In this document: positions 35,461-47,773 of the stretch, in pieces | Position numbering within the stretch: the first letter of the stretch is position 1 | How the letters are laid out: each line of letters begins with the position of its first letter | From: Pseudomonas sp. A34-9 | Lineage (GTDB): Bacteria > Pseudomonadota > Gammaproteobacteria > Pseudomonadales > Pseudomonadaceae | Direction: 5' to 3' | Length of the DNA: 64,000 nucleotides | Assembly: GCF_029543085.1 (NCBI RefSeq) | Contig: NZ_CP119967.1 | Span: 6,021,001-6,085,000, forward strand | Made by a program: the position numbers and the translations under genes | The notes under the pieces: generated by a model | Database searches by the model: none | Told to the model about the DNA's origin: nothing | What the model saw: the letters and a program-made list of their open reading frames with translations, nothing else

Positions 35461-35811
35461 ATGCCTACTTATCAAGGTACCGTCTCTGATACAGGCGAAA
35501 GCAATTGCGCCACACTGACATTTGACGAACCAAGCCAACAAAACGGACAGTTAAGCCATGGCAAAATGCAATATTACGGGCTCAACTTTACCGTCACCGG
35601 AAACTACACCGCGAAGAACTCAAGGACCTTTAATCTTCAAGCCAAAGCAAAGGCCTCAGATGGAGATGAATATGGGCATGGCGACAGTTCACTCACCATC
35701 AGCTTAAAATCGACCGACGCCAACGACAGTAATTTGAACGGTACTGTCAAGGTTGTATCAGGCGGGCCGAATGTGGGTAAAACCTACAATATGAACTTCA
35801 CAAAAGGGTAA
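35461..35811 (+). CDS. small beta-rich protein B, related in pattern to protein A
   Basis: This 116-residue protein is rich in Ser, Thr, Asn and Gly with alternating hydrophobics (CATLTFDEPSQQNGQL, LNFTVTGNYTAKN, TFNLQAKAKA, SLTISLKST, LNGTVKVV, YNMNFTKG), suggesting an all-beta sandwich or barrel. It has no signal peptide and one Cys. It aligns over its first 60 residues with the protein at 33831: Gly6, Cys16, Thr20, NGQL at 28-31, then GNY. The gene has lower GC than its neighbours and lies between the two copies of the fba 3' end, so it may be acquired. The function is unknown. Confidence 0.65.
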   Translation: MPTYQGTVSDTGESNCATLTFDEPSQQNGQLSHGKMQYYGLNFTVTGNYTAKNSRTFNLQAKAKASDGDEYGHGDSSLTISLKSTDANDSNLNGTVKVVSGGPNVGKTYNMNFTKG

Positions 35812-35825
35812 CAACAGTGCACAAA

Positions 35826-35850
35826 AAACCCGCCTCACGGCGGGTTTTCT
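35826..35850. terminator. bidirectional terminator between protein B and fba
   Basis: AAACCCGCC-TCAC-GGCGGGTTTT with A and T runs can end transcription of the plus-strand small gene and of minus-strand fba. It is the twin of 34984-35013. Confidence 0.9.
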
Positions 35851-35873
35851 ATGACACAGGAGAGTCCGAAGGC

Positions 35874-36938
35874 TTAGTTAACCTTGGCGTTCAACTCACC
35901 CTTCAGATAACGCTGATACATCGCTTCCAGCGAGATCGGTTTGATCTTCGAGGCATTACCGGCAGTGCCGAACGCTTCATAACGAGCGATACACACATCG
36001 CGCATCGCGGTCACGGTTGCGCCGAAGAATTTACGCGGGTCGAATTCGCTCGGGTTGGTGGCCATCAGGCGTCGCATGGCGCCGGTGGAGGCCAGACGCA
36101 GGTCGGTGTCGATGTTGACCTTGCGCACGCCGTACTTGATGCCTTCGACGATTTCTTCAACCGGTACGCCGTAGGTTTCTTTGATGTCGCCGCCGTACTG
36201 GTTGATGATCGCCAGCCACTCTTGTGGCACCGACGAGGAACCGTGCATCACCAGGTGAGTGTTCGGGATGCGCTTGTGGATTTCCTTGATGCGGTCGATG
36301 GCCAACACGTCGCCGGTAGGTGGCTTGGTGAACTTGTAAGCGCCGTGGCTGGTGCCGATGGCGATGGCCAGGGCGTCGACCTGAGTGCGTTTTACGAAGT
36401 CAGCGGCTTCTTCCGGGTCGGTCAGCATCTGGCTGTGATCCAGAACGCCTTCGGCGCCGATGCCGTCTTCTTCACCAGCCATGCCGGTTTCCAGCGAACC
36501 CAGGCAGCCCAGCTCGCCTTCTACCGAGACGCCGCAGGCGTGAGCCATGGCTACGGTTTGCTGGGTAACACGGACGTTGTAGTCGTAGTCGGTCGGGGTC
36601 TTGCCGTCTTCGCCCAGCGAGCCGTCCATCATCACCGAGCTGAAGCCCAACTGGATCGAGCGCTGGCAGACGTCAGGGCTGGTGCCGTGGTCCTGGTGCA
36701 TGCACACCGGGATGTGCGGGAATTCTTCGATCGCGGCCAGGATCAGGTGGCGCAGGAAAGGCGCGCCGGCGTATTTGCGAGCGCCGGCCGAAGCCTGAAC
36801 GATCACCGGGGAGTCAGTCTTGTCAGCGGCTTCCATGATGGCGCGCATCTGCTCAAGGTTGTTGACGTTGAAGGCTGGAACGCCGTAGCCGAATTCGGCT
36901 GCGTGGTCCAACATCTGGCGCATGCTGATAAGTGCCAT
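35874..36938 (-). CDS. fba: class II fructose-1,6-bisphosphate aldolase
   Basis: This 354-residue zinc-dependent aldolase of the Calvin-cycle subtype interconverts fructose-1,6-bisphosphate with dihydroxyacetone phosphate and glyceraldehyde-3-phosphate. Metal- and substrate-binding segments are visible: [43 protein letters not shown], and VMHGSSSVP. In pseudomonads, which lack phosphofructokinase, it acts mainly in gluconeogenesis and triose recycling. The order fba, two small genes, pgk, epd, tkt matches P. aeruginosa (PA0555 to PA0548). GGGAGAG precedes the ATG. Its 3' end is duplicated at 35034. Confidence 0.95.
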   Translation of the reverse strand: MALISMRQMLDHAAEFGYGVPAFNVNNLEQMRAIMEAADKTDSPVIVQASAGARKYAGAPFLRHLILAAIEEFPHIPVCMHQDHGTSPDVCQRSIQLGFSSVMMDGSLGEDGKTPTDYDYNVRVTQQTVAMAHACGVSVEGELGCLGSLETGMAGEEDGIGAEGVLDHSQMLTDPEEAADFVKRTQVDALAIAIGTSHGAYKFTKPPTGDVLAIDRIKEIHKRIPNTHLVMHGSSSVPQEWLAIINQYGGDIKETYGVPVEEIVEGIKYGVRKVNIDTDLRLASTGAMRRLMATNPSEFDPRKFFGATVTAMRDVCIARYEAFGTAGNASKIKPISLEAMYQRYLKGELNAKVN

Positions 36939-37080
36939 TGTGTGTGTCTCTCCCGGTTTGGGTCGTTAATCGTGCCAGCCTGCCGGAGCGGCGGCGGCTA
37001 TTCAAGTGATTGCAGATCGGGGGTTGAGGCCCGGCCTGGTGATTCGGTGTTACCAAAACTGTGTGAACAACAGAGAACCC

Positions 37081-37170
37081 CTGTGGGAGCGAGCCTGCTC
37101 GCGAAAGCGGTCTGACAGACACTGCATCATCGACGGCAAGATTGCTTTCGCGAGCAGGCTCGCTCCCACA
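37081..37170. repeat. REP pair, type B
   Basis: Facing copies of the GTGGGAGCGAGCCTGCTCGCGAA unit lie between mliC and fba on the minus-strand transcript. Confidence 0.9.
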
Positions 37171-37200
37171 TCTGGATCTCTGTACATCAATTCAATCGTG

Positions 37201-37533
37201 CTACTCGGCTTTGCAGCCGCGGCCAATCAAGTCATTGGTGGCGACCCAGTACACCAGGCCTTCGTCACCCTTGACGTGTAACGCCAGCATGCCGTCGCTG
37301 TACAGCGTGCCCGAGGCGCCCGGCTCTTCTTTCAGGCGATAGACCTGATCACCGCCACCCAGCCGCACGTCGACTTCCTTCTGGCCAGCGTCGGCGTAAC
37401 GCCACAGCACTTTGGCCTGGCTGTCGCAGGTCCAGGTGGTCCAGTTATCCGCCGGGGCAGATGACTGAAACAGGTTCAACTGCGCGCAACCGCCCAACAA
37501 TGCCAACGCCGCAATGGCGATCAAGCCTTTCAT
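37201..37533 (-). CDS. mliC: MliC-family lipoprotein, inhibitor of c-type lysozyme
   Basis: This 110-residue lipoprotein has a lipobox (ALLGGCAQ, Cys16). The MliC beta-barrel domain follows: WTTWTCDSQAKVLWRYAD, then YRLKEEPGASGTLYSDG, containing the conserved Ser-Gly-x-x-Tyr loop that inserts into the lysozyme active site, and a C-terminal Cys for the disulfide. It should be anchored in the outer membrane and protect peptidoglycan against host lysozyme. It lies between pgk and fba, a conserved location of small envelope genes in Pseudomonas. Confidence 0.85.
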   Translation of the reverse strand: MKGLIAIAALALLGGCAQLNLFQSSAPADNWTTWTCDSQAKVLWRYADAGQKEVDVRLGGGDQVYRLKEEPGASGTLYSDGMLALHVKGDEGLVYWVATNDLIGRGCKAE

Positions 37534-37590
37534 CCGTGTTCCTCGACTGACGGCACATGCCGCCAGCCCTGAGTTAAAGAGTCAGACCCG

Positions 37591-37812
37591 TCAAGGACAA
37601 CCATGTTCCTTGGCCGGGGTTTGCGTCTCGTATTTGTCCAGACCGTCCGGCCCCGAGCGCTTGTTCAGCACCGGGTTGGTTTCGGCCTGCCAGTCGGCCT
37701 GATAGCAGCCTTTCTGCGACTCGCTCGGCGCCGGCGTCGCTTCGGCCTTCGGGTTACTCCCGCAAGCCGCCAGCGTACCGGTCAGCAACAACAGTGCTAA
37801 CGACTTGACCAT
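37591..37812 (-). CDS. small predicted lipoprotein
   Basis: This 73-residue protein has an N-terminal lipoprotein signal (MVKSLALLLLTGTLAACGSN; lipobox LAAC), followed by a short Pro/Ala/Glu-rich linker and two Cys residues in KGCYQADW and EHGCP that could form a disulfide. The ATG at 37812 is chosen because it begins the signal peptide; an upstream in-frame start exists at 37836. No function is known. It is 34 bp downstream of pgk. Confidence 0.72.
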   Translation of the reverse strand: MVKSLALLLLTGTLAACGSNPKAEATPAPSESQKGCYQADWQAETNPVLNKRSGPDGLDKYETQTPAKEHGCP

Positions 37813-37846
37813 GTAAACACTCCTTTGCCTGGCCAAACGGGCGGCC

Positions 37847-39010
37847 TCAGGCCTTGGCCCGGCTTTCCAGGACTTCTACGGCTGGCAACACTTTGCCCTC
37901 GACGAATTCGAGGAATGCGCCGCCACCGGTGGAAATGTAGGAGATTTGCTCAGCCACGCCATATTTATCGATCGCGGCCAAGGTGTCGCCACCGCCGGCA
38001 ATGGAGAACGCCGAGCTTTCAGCGATGGCCTGGGCCAACACTTTGGTGCCATTGCCGAACTGGTCAAATTCAAACACGCCGACCGGACCGTTCCACAGAA
38101 TGGTTTTCGACGATTTCAGCAGTTCAGCGAAGTTGGCTGCGGTTTGCGGGCCGATGTCCAGAATCATGTCGTCAGCCGCCACGTCAGCGATCAGCTTGAC
38201 GGTCGCTTCAGCGCTTTCGGCGAATTCTTTGGCGACGACTACATCAACCGGCAGCGGCACGCTGACTTTGGCAGCGATGGCGCGCGCAGTGTCGAGCAGG
38301 TCTGGCTCGTACAGGGATTTGCCAACCGGGTGACCGGCTGCCGCCAGGAACGTGTTGGCGATGCCACCGCCGACGATCAATTGATCGCAGATCTGGCTCA
38401 GGCTGTTGAGTACGTCGAGTTTGGTCGACACCTTGGAACCGGCAACGATGGCCGCCATCGGTTGCGCTGGAGCGCCGAGGGCTTTGCCCAGTGCGTCCAG
38501 TTCAGCAGCCAGCAATGGGCCCGCAGCCGCAACCTTGGCGAATTTGGCCACGCCGTGGGTCGAACCTTCGGCGCGGTGAGCGGTGCCGAAGGCGTCCATC
38601 ACGAACACGTCGCACAGGGCAGCGTATTGCTGGGCCAGTTCGTCAGCGTTCTTTTTCTCGCCTTTGTTGAAGCGCACGTTTTCGAACAGCACGATGTCGC
38701 CAGCCTTGACGTCAACGCCGCCCAGGTAATCAGCGACCAGCGGCACTTCGCGGCCCAAGGCCTTGCTCAGGTAGTCAGCGACAGGCTTGAGGCTGTTCTC
38801 GGCGGAGAACTCGCCTTCGGTCGGACGACCAAGGTGCGAGCAGACCATCACGGCCGCGCCTTTTTCCAGGGCCAGCTTGATGGTCGGCAGCGAAGCCAGG
38901 ATACGCGCATCGCTGGTGACAACACCGTCCTTGACTGGGACGTTGAGGTCTTCGCGGATCAATACGCGCTTACCTTGCAGATCGAGGTCGGACATCTTCA
39001 ACACGGTCAT
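37847..39010 (-). CDS. pgk: phosphoglycerate kinase
   Basis: This 387-residue two-domain kinase transfers phosphate between 1,3-bisphosphoglycerate and ADP. The N-terminal signature [16 protein letters not shown], the substrate motif [13 protein letters not shown] and the C-terminal nucleotide region ([16 protein letters not shown] and [13 protein letters not shown]) are intact. It starts 13 bp after the epd stop on the same strand, so the two are cotranscribed. The ATG at 39010 gives the usual start [11 protein letters not shown]. Confidence 0.96.
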   Translation of the reverse strand: MTVLKMSDLDLQGKRVLIREDLNVPVKDGVVTSDARILASLPTIKLALEKGAAVMVCSHLGRPTEGEFSAENSLKPVADYLSKALGREVPLVADYLGGVDVKAGDIVLFENVRFNKGEKKNADELAQQYAALCDVFVMDAFGTAHRAEGSTHGVAKFAKVAAAGPLLAAELDALGKALGAPAQPMAAIVAGSKVSTKLDVLNSLSQICDQLIVGGGIANTFLAAAGHPVGKSLYEPDLLDTARAIAAKVSVPLPVDVVVAKEFAESAEATVKLIADVAADDMILDIGPQTAANFAELLKSSKTILWNGPVGVFEFDQFGNGTKVLAQAIAESSAFSIAGGGDTLAAIDKYGVAEQISYISTGGGAFLEFVEGKVLPAVEVLESRAKA

Positions 39011-39022
39011 GGGTCGCACTTC

Positions 39023-40075
39023 CTACGGTTTTTTTGAAGTTGCTGTTTGCAGATAGTGTTCTGCAACGTCCAGCATTCGGTTGGCAAAACCCCATTCGTT
39101 GTCGAACCAGGCCAGGATGTTCACCAGCCTTGGGCCGGAAACACGAGTCTGACTGGCATCGACGATGGCCGAATGTGGGTCATGGTTGAAATCACAGCTT
39201 GCATGCGGCAATTCGGTGTAGGCCAGCAGACCTTTGAGCGGGCCGCTGGTGGCGGCTTCGCGCAGGATCCGGTTGACCTCATTGGCGTCGGTCGCCGTGG
39301 CGGTCTGCATCGTGATGTCGAGGCAGGACACGTTGACCGTCGGCACGCGTACGGCTTTGGCCTGAATTCGCCCGGCAAGTTCCGGCAGCAGGCGCTCGAT
39401 ACCGCGTGCCAGACCAGTGGACACCGGGATCACCGACTGGAACGCCGAACGGGTGCGGCGCAGATCTTCGTGGTGATAAGCGTCGATCACTGGCTGATCG
39501 TTCATCGCCGAGTGAATCGTGGTGATCGACACGTAATCGAGGCCGATCGCCTTATCAAGCAAGCGCAACAGCGGCACACCGCAGTTGGTGGTGCAGGAGG
39601 CGTTGGACACCAGCAACTCATCGCCGGTCAGGCAATCCTGATTGACGCCGTAAACGATGGTGGCGTCGACATCCGCCTCGCTGGCCATCGGCTGCGAGAA
39701 CAACACGCGTGGCGCGCCGGCGTCGAGGAAACGCTGGCCGTCCGCACGGGTGTGGTAAGCGCCAGAGCATTCCAGCACCAGATCGACGCCCAGTGACGCC
39801 CAATCGATGCCTTCGGGGGTTGCACTGCGCAAGACCTTCACGCAGTCGCCATTAATATGCAGACAATCGCCTTCTACGCGCACCTCGCCCGGAAAGCGGC
39901 CGTGGGTGGAGTCAAAGCGTGTCAGGTATTCGATGCTGGCCATGTCCGCCAGATCGTTGATCGCGACAATTTCAAACCCGGCTTTCTCGCCTCGCTCAAA
40001 CAACGCACGCAAGACGCAACGACCAATCCGGCCGTAGCCGTTGAGTGCAACTTTGTAGGGACGCGGTTGAGGCAT
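39023..40075 (-). CDS. epd: erythrose-4-phosphate dehydrogenase
   Basis: This 350-residue enzyme of the GAPDH family should oxidise erythrose-4-phosphate to 4-phosphoerythronate, the first step of pyridoxal phosphate synthesis. The Rossmann motif NGYGRIGRCVLRAL and the catalytic Cys in SNASCTTNC are intact. Placement between tkt and pgk is the conserved Pseudomonas and enterobacterial arrangement, and favours Epd over a glycolytic GAPDH. It is cytoplasmic, and pgk follows at once. Confidence 0.9.
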   Translation of the reverse strand: MPQPRPYKVALNGYGRIGRCVLRALFERGEKAGFEIVAINDLADMASIEYLTRFDSTHGRFPGEVRVEGDCLHINGDCVKVLRSATPEGIDWASLGVDLVLECSGAYHTRADGQRFLDAGAPRVLFSQPMASEADVDATIVYGVNQDCLTGDELLVSNASCTTNCGVPLLRLLDKAIGLDYVSITTIHSAMNDQPVIDAYHHEDLRRTRSAFQSVIPVSTGLARGIERLLPELAGRIQAKAVRVPTVNVSCLDITMQTATATDANEVNRILREAATSGPLKGLLAYTELPHASCDFNHDPHSAIVDASQTRVSGPRLVNILAWFDNEWGFANRMLDVAEHYLQTATSKKP

Positions 40076-40130
40076 GGGGTTCTCGATTACCGTGGTGAAT
40101 CAGGCAGTACGATGTTGCCCGAACCAACGC

Positions 40131-40197
40131 TTTCGCGAGCAGGCTCGCTCCCACAGGGAAACGCGTTCCAATGTGGGAGCGAGCCTGCTCGCGAAGG
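40131..40197. repeat. REP pair, type B
   Basis: Facing type-B units lie in the tkt-epd gap. Confidence 0.9.
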
Positions 40198-40225
40198 CGT
40201 CAGCTCAGACGACATCTTTTCTGGA

Positions 40226-42223
40226 TCAGTCTTCCAGCAGCTCTTCAGCCTGACCCAGGATGTTTTCCAGGGTGAAACCGAACTCTTCGAACAGTGCCGA
40301 AGCCGGAGCCGATTCGCCGTAAGTGGTCATGCCGATCACGCGACCTTCCAGCCCCACGTACTTGAACCAGAAGTCGGCGTGAGCCGCTTCGATGGCGATA
40401 CGCGCGCCAACCTGCAACGGCAGCACGGCTTGCTTGTAGCCCGCGTCCTGAGCGTCGAACACGCTGGTGCAAGGCATGGAAACCACGCGCACCTTGCGGC
40501 CCTGCTCGGTCAGTTTGTCGTAAGCCTGAACCGCCAGACCGACTTCCGAACCCGTCGAAATCAGGATCAGCTCAGGCTCGCCTGCGCAGTCCTTCAACAC
40601 GTAACCGCCACGGCTGATGTCGGCAATCTGGCCGGCATCGCGTTCCTGGTGCTGCAGGTTCTGACGCGAGAAGATCAGCGCCGATGGGCCGTCCTTGCGC
40701 TCCAGAGCGTTTTTCCAGGCCACGGCCGATTCAACGGCATCGGCTGGACGCCAGGTGTCGAGGTTCGGTGTGGTACGCAGGCTGGTCAGTTGCTCGATCG
40801 GCTGGTGCGTCGGGCCGTCTTCGCCCAGACCGATGGAGTCGTGGGTGTAGACGTGGATCACTTGCTTTTTCATCAGCGCCGACATGCGCACGGCGTTGCG
40901 GGCGTATTCCATGAACATCAGGAAGGTCGCGCCGTAAGGCACCAGGCCGCCGTGCAAGGTCACGCCGTTCATGATTGCGGTCATGCCGAATTCACGCACG
41001 CCGTAGTACATGTAGTTGCCGCTGGCATCTTCAGCGCTGACGCCCTTGCAACCTTTCCACAGGGTCAGGTTGGAACCGGCCAGGTCAGCCGAACCGCCGA
41101 GCAGTTCCGGCAGCAGCGGGCCGAACGCGTTCAGGGTGTTCTGGCTGGCTTTACGGCTGGCGATGGTTTCGCCTTTGGCCGCGACTTCAGCGATGTAGGC
41201 CGAGGCTTTTTCGGAGAAGTCAGCCGGCAGCTCACCGCTCAGACGACGGATCAGCTCGTTGGCTTCGGTCGGGAACGCAGCGGAGTAGGCAGCGAAACGC
41301 TGATCCCACTCGGCTTCGGCCGCGCGACCTTTTTCCTTGGCGTCCCACTCGGCATAGATGTCGGCCGGGATTTCGAACGGACCGTAGTTCCAGTTCAGCG
41401 CCTTGCGGGTCAGAGCGATTTCCGCGTCACCCAGTGGCGCGCCGTGGCAGTCTTCTTTGCCCTGCTTGTTCGGCGAACCGAAACCGATGGTGGTCTTGCA
41501 GCAGATCAGCGTCGGCAGCGGGCTCTTGCGCGCGGTCTCGATGGCGGTCTTGATCTCTTCCGGGTCGTGACCGTCAACGTTGCGGATCACTTGCCAGTTG
41601 TAGGCTTCGAAACGCTTCGGGGTGTCATCGGTGAACCAGCCTTCGACTTCGCCGTCGATGGAGATGCCGTTGTCATCGTAGAACGCGATCAGCTTGCCCA
41701 GACCCAGCGTACCGGCCAGGGAAGCGACTTCGTGGGAAATGCCTTCCATCATGCAGCCATCACCCAGGAACACGTAGGTGTGGTGGTCGACGATGTCGTG
41801 GCCAGGACGGTTGAACTGCGCGCCCAGCACTTTTTCAGCCAGGGCGAAGCCCACAGCGTTGGCCAGACCCTGACCCAGCGGGCCGGTGGTGGTTTCAACG
41901 CCTGGGGTGTAACCGAATTCCGGGTGGCCCGGGGTGCGGCTGTGCAGTTGACGGAACTGCTTGAGGTCTTCGATCGACAGGTCGTAACCGGTCAGGTGCA
42001 GCAGCGAGTAGATCAACATCGAGCCGTGGCCGTTGGACAGCACGAAGCGGTCACGGTCGGCGAACGATGGATTGCTCGGGTTGTGCTTGAGGTAGTCGCG
42101 CCAAAGCACTTCGGCGATATCTGCCATACCCATAGGGGCACCGGGATGGCCGCTGTTGGCTTTTTGCACGGCATCCATGCTGAGGGCACGAATGGCGTTG
42201 GCACGCTCACGACGGCTAGGCAT
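40226..42223 (-). CDS. tktA: transketolase
   Basis: This 665-residue thiamine diphosphate enzyme of the pentose phosphate pathway moves two-carbon units between sugar phosphates. The N-terminal [18 protein letters not shown], the cofactor motif [22 protein letters not shown] (around residue 155, shown in part) and the pyrimidine-domain [20 protein letters not shown] are intact. AGGAGA precedes the ATG. It is the first gene of a minus-strand group with epd and pgk, divergent from sahR-metK. Confidence 0.96.
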   Translation of the reverse strand: MPSRRERANAIRALSMDAVQKANSGHPGAPMGMADIAEVLWRDYLKHNPSNPSFADRDRFVLSNGHGSMLIYSLLHLTGYDLSIEDLKQFRQLHSRTPGHPEFGYTPGVETTTGPLGQGLANAVGFALAEKVLGAQFNRPGHDIVDHHTYVFLGDGCMMEGISHEVASLAGTLGLGKLIAFYDDNGISIDGEVEGWFTDDTPKRFEAYNWQVIRNVDGHDPEEIKTAIETARKSPLPTLICCKTTIGFGSPNKQGKEDCHGAPLGDAEIALTRKALNWNYGPFEIPADIYAEWDAKEKGRAAEAEWDQRFAAYSAAFPTEANELIRRLSGELPADFSEKASAYIAEVAAKGETIASRKASQNTLNAFGPLLPELLGGSADLAGSNLTLWKGCKGVSAEDASGNYMYYGVREFGMTAIMNGVTLHGGLVPYGATFLMFMEYARNAVRMSALMKKQVIHVYTHDSIGLGEDGPTHQPIEQLTSLRTTPNLDTWRPADAVESAVAWKNALERKDGPSALIFSRQNLQHQERDAGQIADISRGGYVLKDCAGEPELILISTGSEVGLAVQAYDKLTEQGRKVRVVSMPCTSVFDAQDAGYKQAVLPLQVGARIAIEAAHADFWFKYVGLEGRVIGMTTYGESAPASALFEEFGFTLENILGQAEELLED

Positions 42224-42429
42224 CGCTGATCTCCTGGGTTCTGGTAAGTCGAAACGGAAAAAAGGAGGGCATTTTCCCTCACCGGAGCGTCTCGGGGCAA
42301 TGACAGATAGTCATCGGGAGGCGTTTTTCCAATGGATAGCGGCGCTTTCTCTTGGTGAAACCTTTCCGCTACTCGTTTGTAGAGTTAACCGGTGGGTGAG
42401 AAGTGCAATAAAAAGCGCCATTGATCGAG

Positions 42430-42453
42430 CAATATCAAAACTTTTTGATATTG
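42430..42453. promoter_or_regulatory. candidate SahR operator
   Basis: CAATATCAAAA and its exact complement TTTTGATATTG are separated by two bases, giving a 24-bp dyad 42 bp before the sahR start. This fits autoregulation of the sahR-metK unit by the ArsR-type SahR repressor. Confidence 0.65.
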
Positions 42454-42494
42454 GCCTTGCGATGAATTGCCCCCCTCTCTAGACTGCCAGCCCT

Positions 42495-43490
42495 ATGAAC
42501 TTACGCGTGCCTTCCATTCGCCATGACGATTGCGACGAGCTGGCGGCCCTGTGCAAGGCCGGCGGCGATCCGTTGCGGCTGAATGTCTTGCGTGCGCTGG
42601 CCAACGATTCGTTCGGTGTATTGGAGCTGGCGCAAATTTTTGGCATGGGTCAGTCCGGCATGAGTCATCACCTCAAGGTACTGGCACAAGCCGACCTGGT
42701 GGCGACACGCCGCGAAGGCAACGCGATTTTCTATCGCCGCGCCCTGCCTCACACCGAATTGCTCGGCGGCAAGCTGCACGCGGCATTGTTAGAAGAAGTC
42801 GACAACCTGGCACTGCCTGACGAGGTGCAAGCGCGCATCGAGCAGGTTCACGGCCAACGCGCCGCGGCCAGTCAGGACTTTTTCGCCCGGGTAGCAGAGA
42901 AATTCCGTGCCCAGCAAGACTTGATTGCAGGCCTGCCGCAGTACCGTGACAGCGTGCTGGCCCTGCTCGACAAACTGAACTTCAATGGTGCAGCCACGGC
43001 CATTGAAGTCGGCCCCGGCGATGGTGCTTTTTTGCCGGAACTGGCGCGGCGCTTCGACACCGTAACCGCGCTGGACAACAGCCCGGCGATGCTCGAACTG
43101 GCACGTCAGGTATGTGAACGTGAAAAGCTGGCTAACGTCAGCCTGCAATTGGCCGATGCATTGAACGGCACAAGCCTTCAGGCCGATTGCGTGGTGTTGA
43201 ACATGGTGTTGCACCATTTCGCCGCGCCGGCCGATGCGCTCAAGCACATGGCCGACCTGCTGCAACCGGGCGGTAGTCTGCTCGTGACAGAGTTATGTAG
43301 CCACAACCAGAGTTGGGCCAGGGAGGCCTGCGGTGATCTGTGGTTGGGGTTTGAACAGGACGATTTGGCCCGTTGGGCCACCGCTGCGGGACTCGTTCCC
43401 GGGGAAAGCCTCTATGTAGGCTTACGTAATGGTTTCCAGATCCAGGTCCGCCATTTTCAGCGACCGGCTGGCGACACTCACCATCGGTAA
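42495..43490 (+). CDS. sahR: ArsR-type regulator with SAM-dependent methyltransferase domain (SahR-like)
   Basis: This 331-residue protein has an N-terminal ArsR winged helix (about residues 12-100; LAQIFGMGQSGMSHHLKVLAQADLV) and a C-terminal class I methyltransferase fold (AIEVGPGDGAFLPELARRFD near residue 172). SahR proteins of this layout sense S-adenosylhomocysteine and control methionine-cycle genes. The gene ends 18 bp before metK on the same strand, and the dyad at 42430 lies in its promoter. A function as an active methyltransferase cannot be excluded. Confidence 0.82.
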   Translation: MNLRVPSIRHDDCDELAALCKAGGDPLRLNVLRALANDSFGVLELAQIFGMGQSGMSHHLKVLAQADLVATRREGNAIFYRRALPHTELLGGKLHAALLEEVDNLALPDEVQARIEQVHGQRAAASQDFFARVAEKFRAQQDLIAGLPQYRDSVLALLDKLNFNGAATAIEVGPGDGAFLPELARRFDTVTALDNSPAMLELARQVCEREKLANVSLQLADALNGTSLQADCVVLNMVLHHFAAPADALKHMADLLQPGGSLLVTELCSHNQSWAREACGDLWLGFEQDDLARWATAAGLVPGESLYVGLRNGFQIQVRHFQRPAGDTHHR

Positions 43491-43508
43491 ATTCAGGAAA
43501 ACATCGAG

Positions 43509-44699
<1,191 letters not shown>

Positions 44700-44716
44700 G
44701 ACTTCCCCGGCGGTAC

Positions 44717-44755
44717 AAAAAGCCCCGCACGGTTCGCGCCGTGCGGGGCTTTTTC
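44717..44755. terminator. intrinsic terminator after metK
   Basis: AGCCCCGCACGG pairs with CCGTGCGGGGCT around TTCGCG, flanked by A and T runs, 17 bases after the stop. It works in both directions. Confidence 0.95.
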
Positions 44756-44769
44756 ATGGTTCGAAAAAA

Positions 44770-44850
44770 GCAAAAGATCGCAGCCTTCGGCAGCTCCCAC
44801 AGGTGAAACGCATATTCGGTGTAGGAGCTGCCGAAGGCTGCGATCTTTTG
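44770..44850. repeat. REP pair, type A
   Basis: Facing type-A units lie between metK and ligB, directly after the metK terminator. Confidence 0.9.
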
Positions 44851-44932
44851 CTCCTCATAGCTGAAACACGATGCAAAACACCCACCCGGCGCTGCTCTGA
44901 ATCCTGACTAGCCTTCAAGCATTCCCCCCTGA

Positions 44933-46624
<1,692 letters not shown>

Positions 46625-46721
46625 CCACGCAATCCCGGCGCGCCGGGAACCCATCGGCCACTGAGGCGCTCCAACAGCGCAGTGCCTGACCGACCCGACT
46701 GCCTTTGCACATGGAGCTTTT

Positions 46722-47117
46722 ATGAAATTTCTCGCACCGCTCGCCATGCTGACCCTTTGCGGCGTAATGGCCGCCCCCGTCATGGCCGACGAAGACGCCC
46801 CGGGCCTGACCGGCTGCGCCGCCAAGAAGCAGGGCATCATGAACCAGATCGAACAGGCCAAGTCGCGCGGCAATGCCGATCAACAGGCGGGCCTGCAGAC
46901 GGCTCTGGATGAAGTGACAAAAAACTGCACCGACGCGGGCCTGAAGAAAGAACGCGAAAACAAGGTACTCGACGCCAAGCACGAAGTGAACAAGCGTCAG
47001 GCTGATCTCGACAAAGCCATGAAAAAAGGCGACCCGGAAAAGATCAACAAGCGCAAAGACAAACTCGCCGAGTCGCGCAAAGAACTGCAGGATGCGCTGG
47101 ACGAAATCGATAAGTAA
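46722..47117 (+). CDS. DUF1090-family periplasmic protein
   Basis: This 131-residue protein has a signal peptide (about residues 1-22, ending VMADE) and a mature part that is a charged helical coiled coil (QIEQAKSRGNADQQAGLQTAL and KHEVNKRQADLDKAMKKGD). Cys residues in TGCAAKK and KNCTDAG are conserved in the family and may form a disulfide. E. coli YqjC has the same layout. The function is unknown. It stands alone, followed by a type-A REP pair. Confidence 0.82.
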   Translation: MKFLAPLAMLTLCGVMAAPVMADEDAPGLTGCAAKKQGIMNQIEQAKSRGNADQQAGLQTALDEVTKNCTDAGLKKERENKVLDAKHEVNKRQADLDKAMKKGDPEKINKRKDKLAESRKELQDALDEIDK

Positions 47118-47119
47118 AA

Positions 47120-47191
47120 ATCAAAAGATCGCAGCCTGCGGCAGCGCCAACCCTGATCAATGCAGGCGCTGCCACAGGCTGCGATCTTTTA
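47120..47191. repeat. REP pair, type A variant
   Basis: Facing copies contain the variant GCAGCCTGCGGCAGCGCC, lying between the convergent DUF1090 and cytochrome genes. Confidence 0.85.
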
Positions 47192-47195
47192 AATA

Positions 47196-47645
47196 TCAAT
47201 GATCGCGAAACTGTTTATGGCAAGCGCTGCAGGCATCTTCCACTTTCTGCACCGCGGGCCCGAGGTTGCTGGCCTTGTAGGGCTGGACCTGACTGGCGAT
47301 CACCAATTCACCGGTGGCCGCTTCAAGGTTGCGGGCCATTTCCTGAAAACGGGCCTGCTGCTTCCAGACATCGTCCTTGGCGCTGGTGTGATCTTCTTCG
47401 CGAACCTGCGGGAAATGCTTCCACGGCTCATGGGACAACGTATCGAGCTTGACCGCGCCTTCGGCGAACTTCGGCCCGTCGAACGGAATGCGCCCACGCA
47501 ACATGCCGCCCAGGTCTTCGCCGGTCTTGAGCATCTGTTTGAAGATTGCCTTGCGCTGGCCCAGCGGAGAATTCGGATCGACACCGCCACAGGCGGACAA
47601 GGTCAGACAGGCCAGCAATACAACAGAAATGCTTTTAAAAGTCAT
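47196..47645 (-). CDS. c-type cytochrome (cytochrome c' / c556 type) lipoprotein
   Basis: This 149-residue protein has a lipoprotein signal (VVLLACLTLSACGG, Cys19). The single heme-binding motif CSACH is close to the C-terminus (CSACHKQFRDH), which is the layout of the four-helix cytochrome c' and c556 class rather than of classical cytochrome c. It should carry one covalent heme in the periplasm, attached to a membrane. No redox partner gene is adjacent, so its electron donor is unknown. Confidence 0.85.
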   Translation of the reverse strand: MTFKSISVVLLACLTLSACGGVDPNSPLGQRKAIFKQMLKTGEDLGGMLRGRIPFDGPKFAEGAVKLDTLSHEPWKHFPQVREEDHTSAKDDVWKQQARFQEMARNLEAATGELVIASQVQPYKASNLGPAVQKVEDACSACHKQFRDH

Positions 47646-47773
47646 GGTGGCTTCAGGTCACGGAATTCGGCGGTCAGTATCCTCGCGTCACCGCCAAACA
47701 CCAATAGCCCTATTAAAAATACGGGTTGTTCGAGCGCATGGAGCACGCGGACAACCGACTCAGGAATCACTCC

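Noticed and set aside
39857..42229. 790-codon open frame opposite transketolase and epd
   Set aside because: Antisense shadow of two confidently identified genes. It even crosses the REP pair at 40131, which real coding sequence would not.
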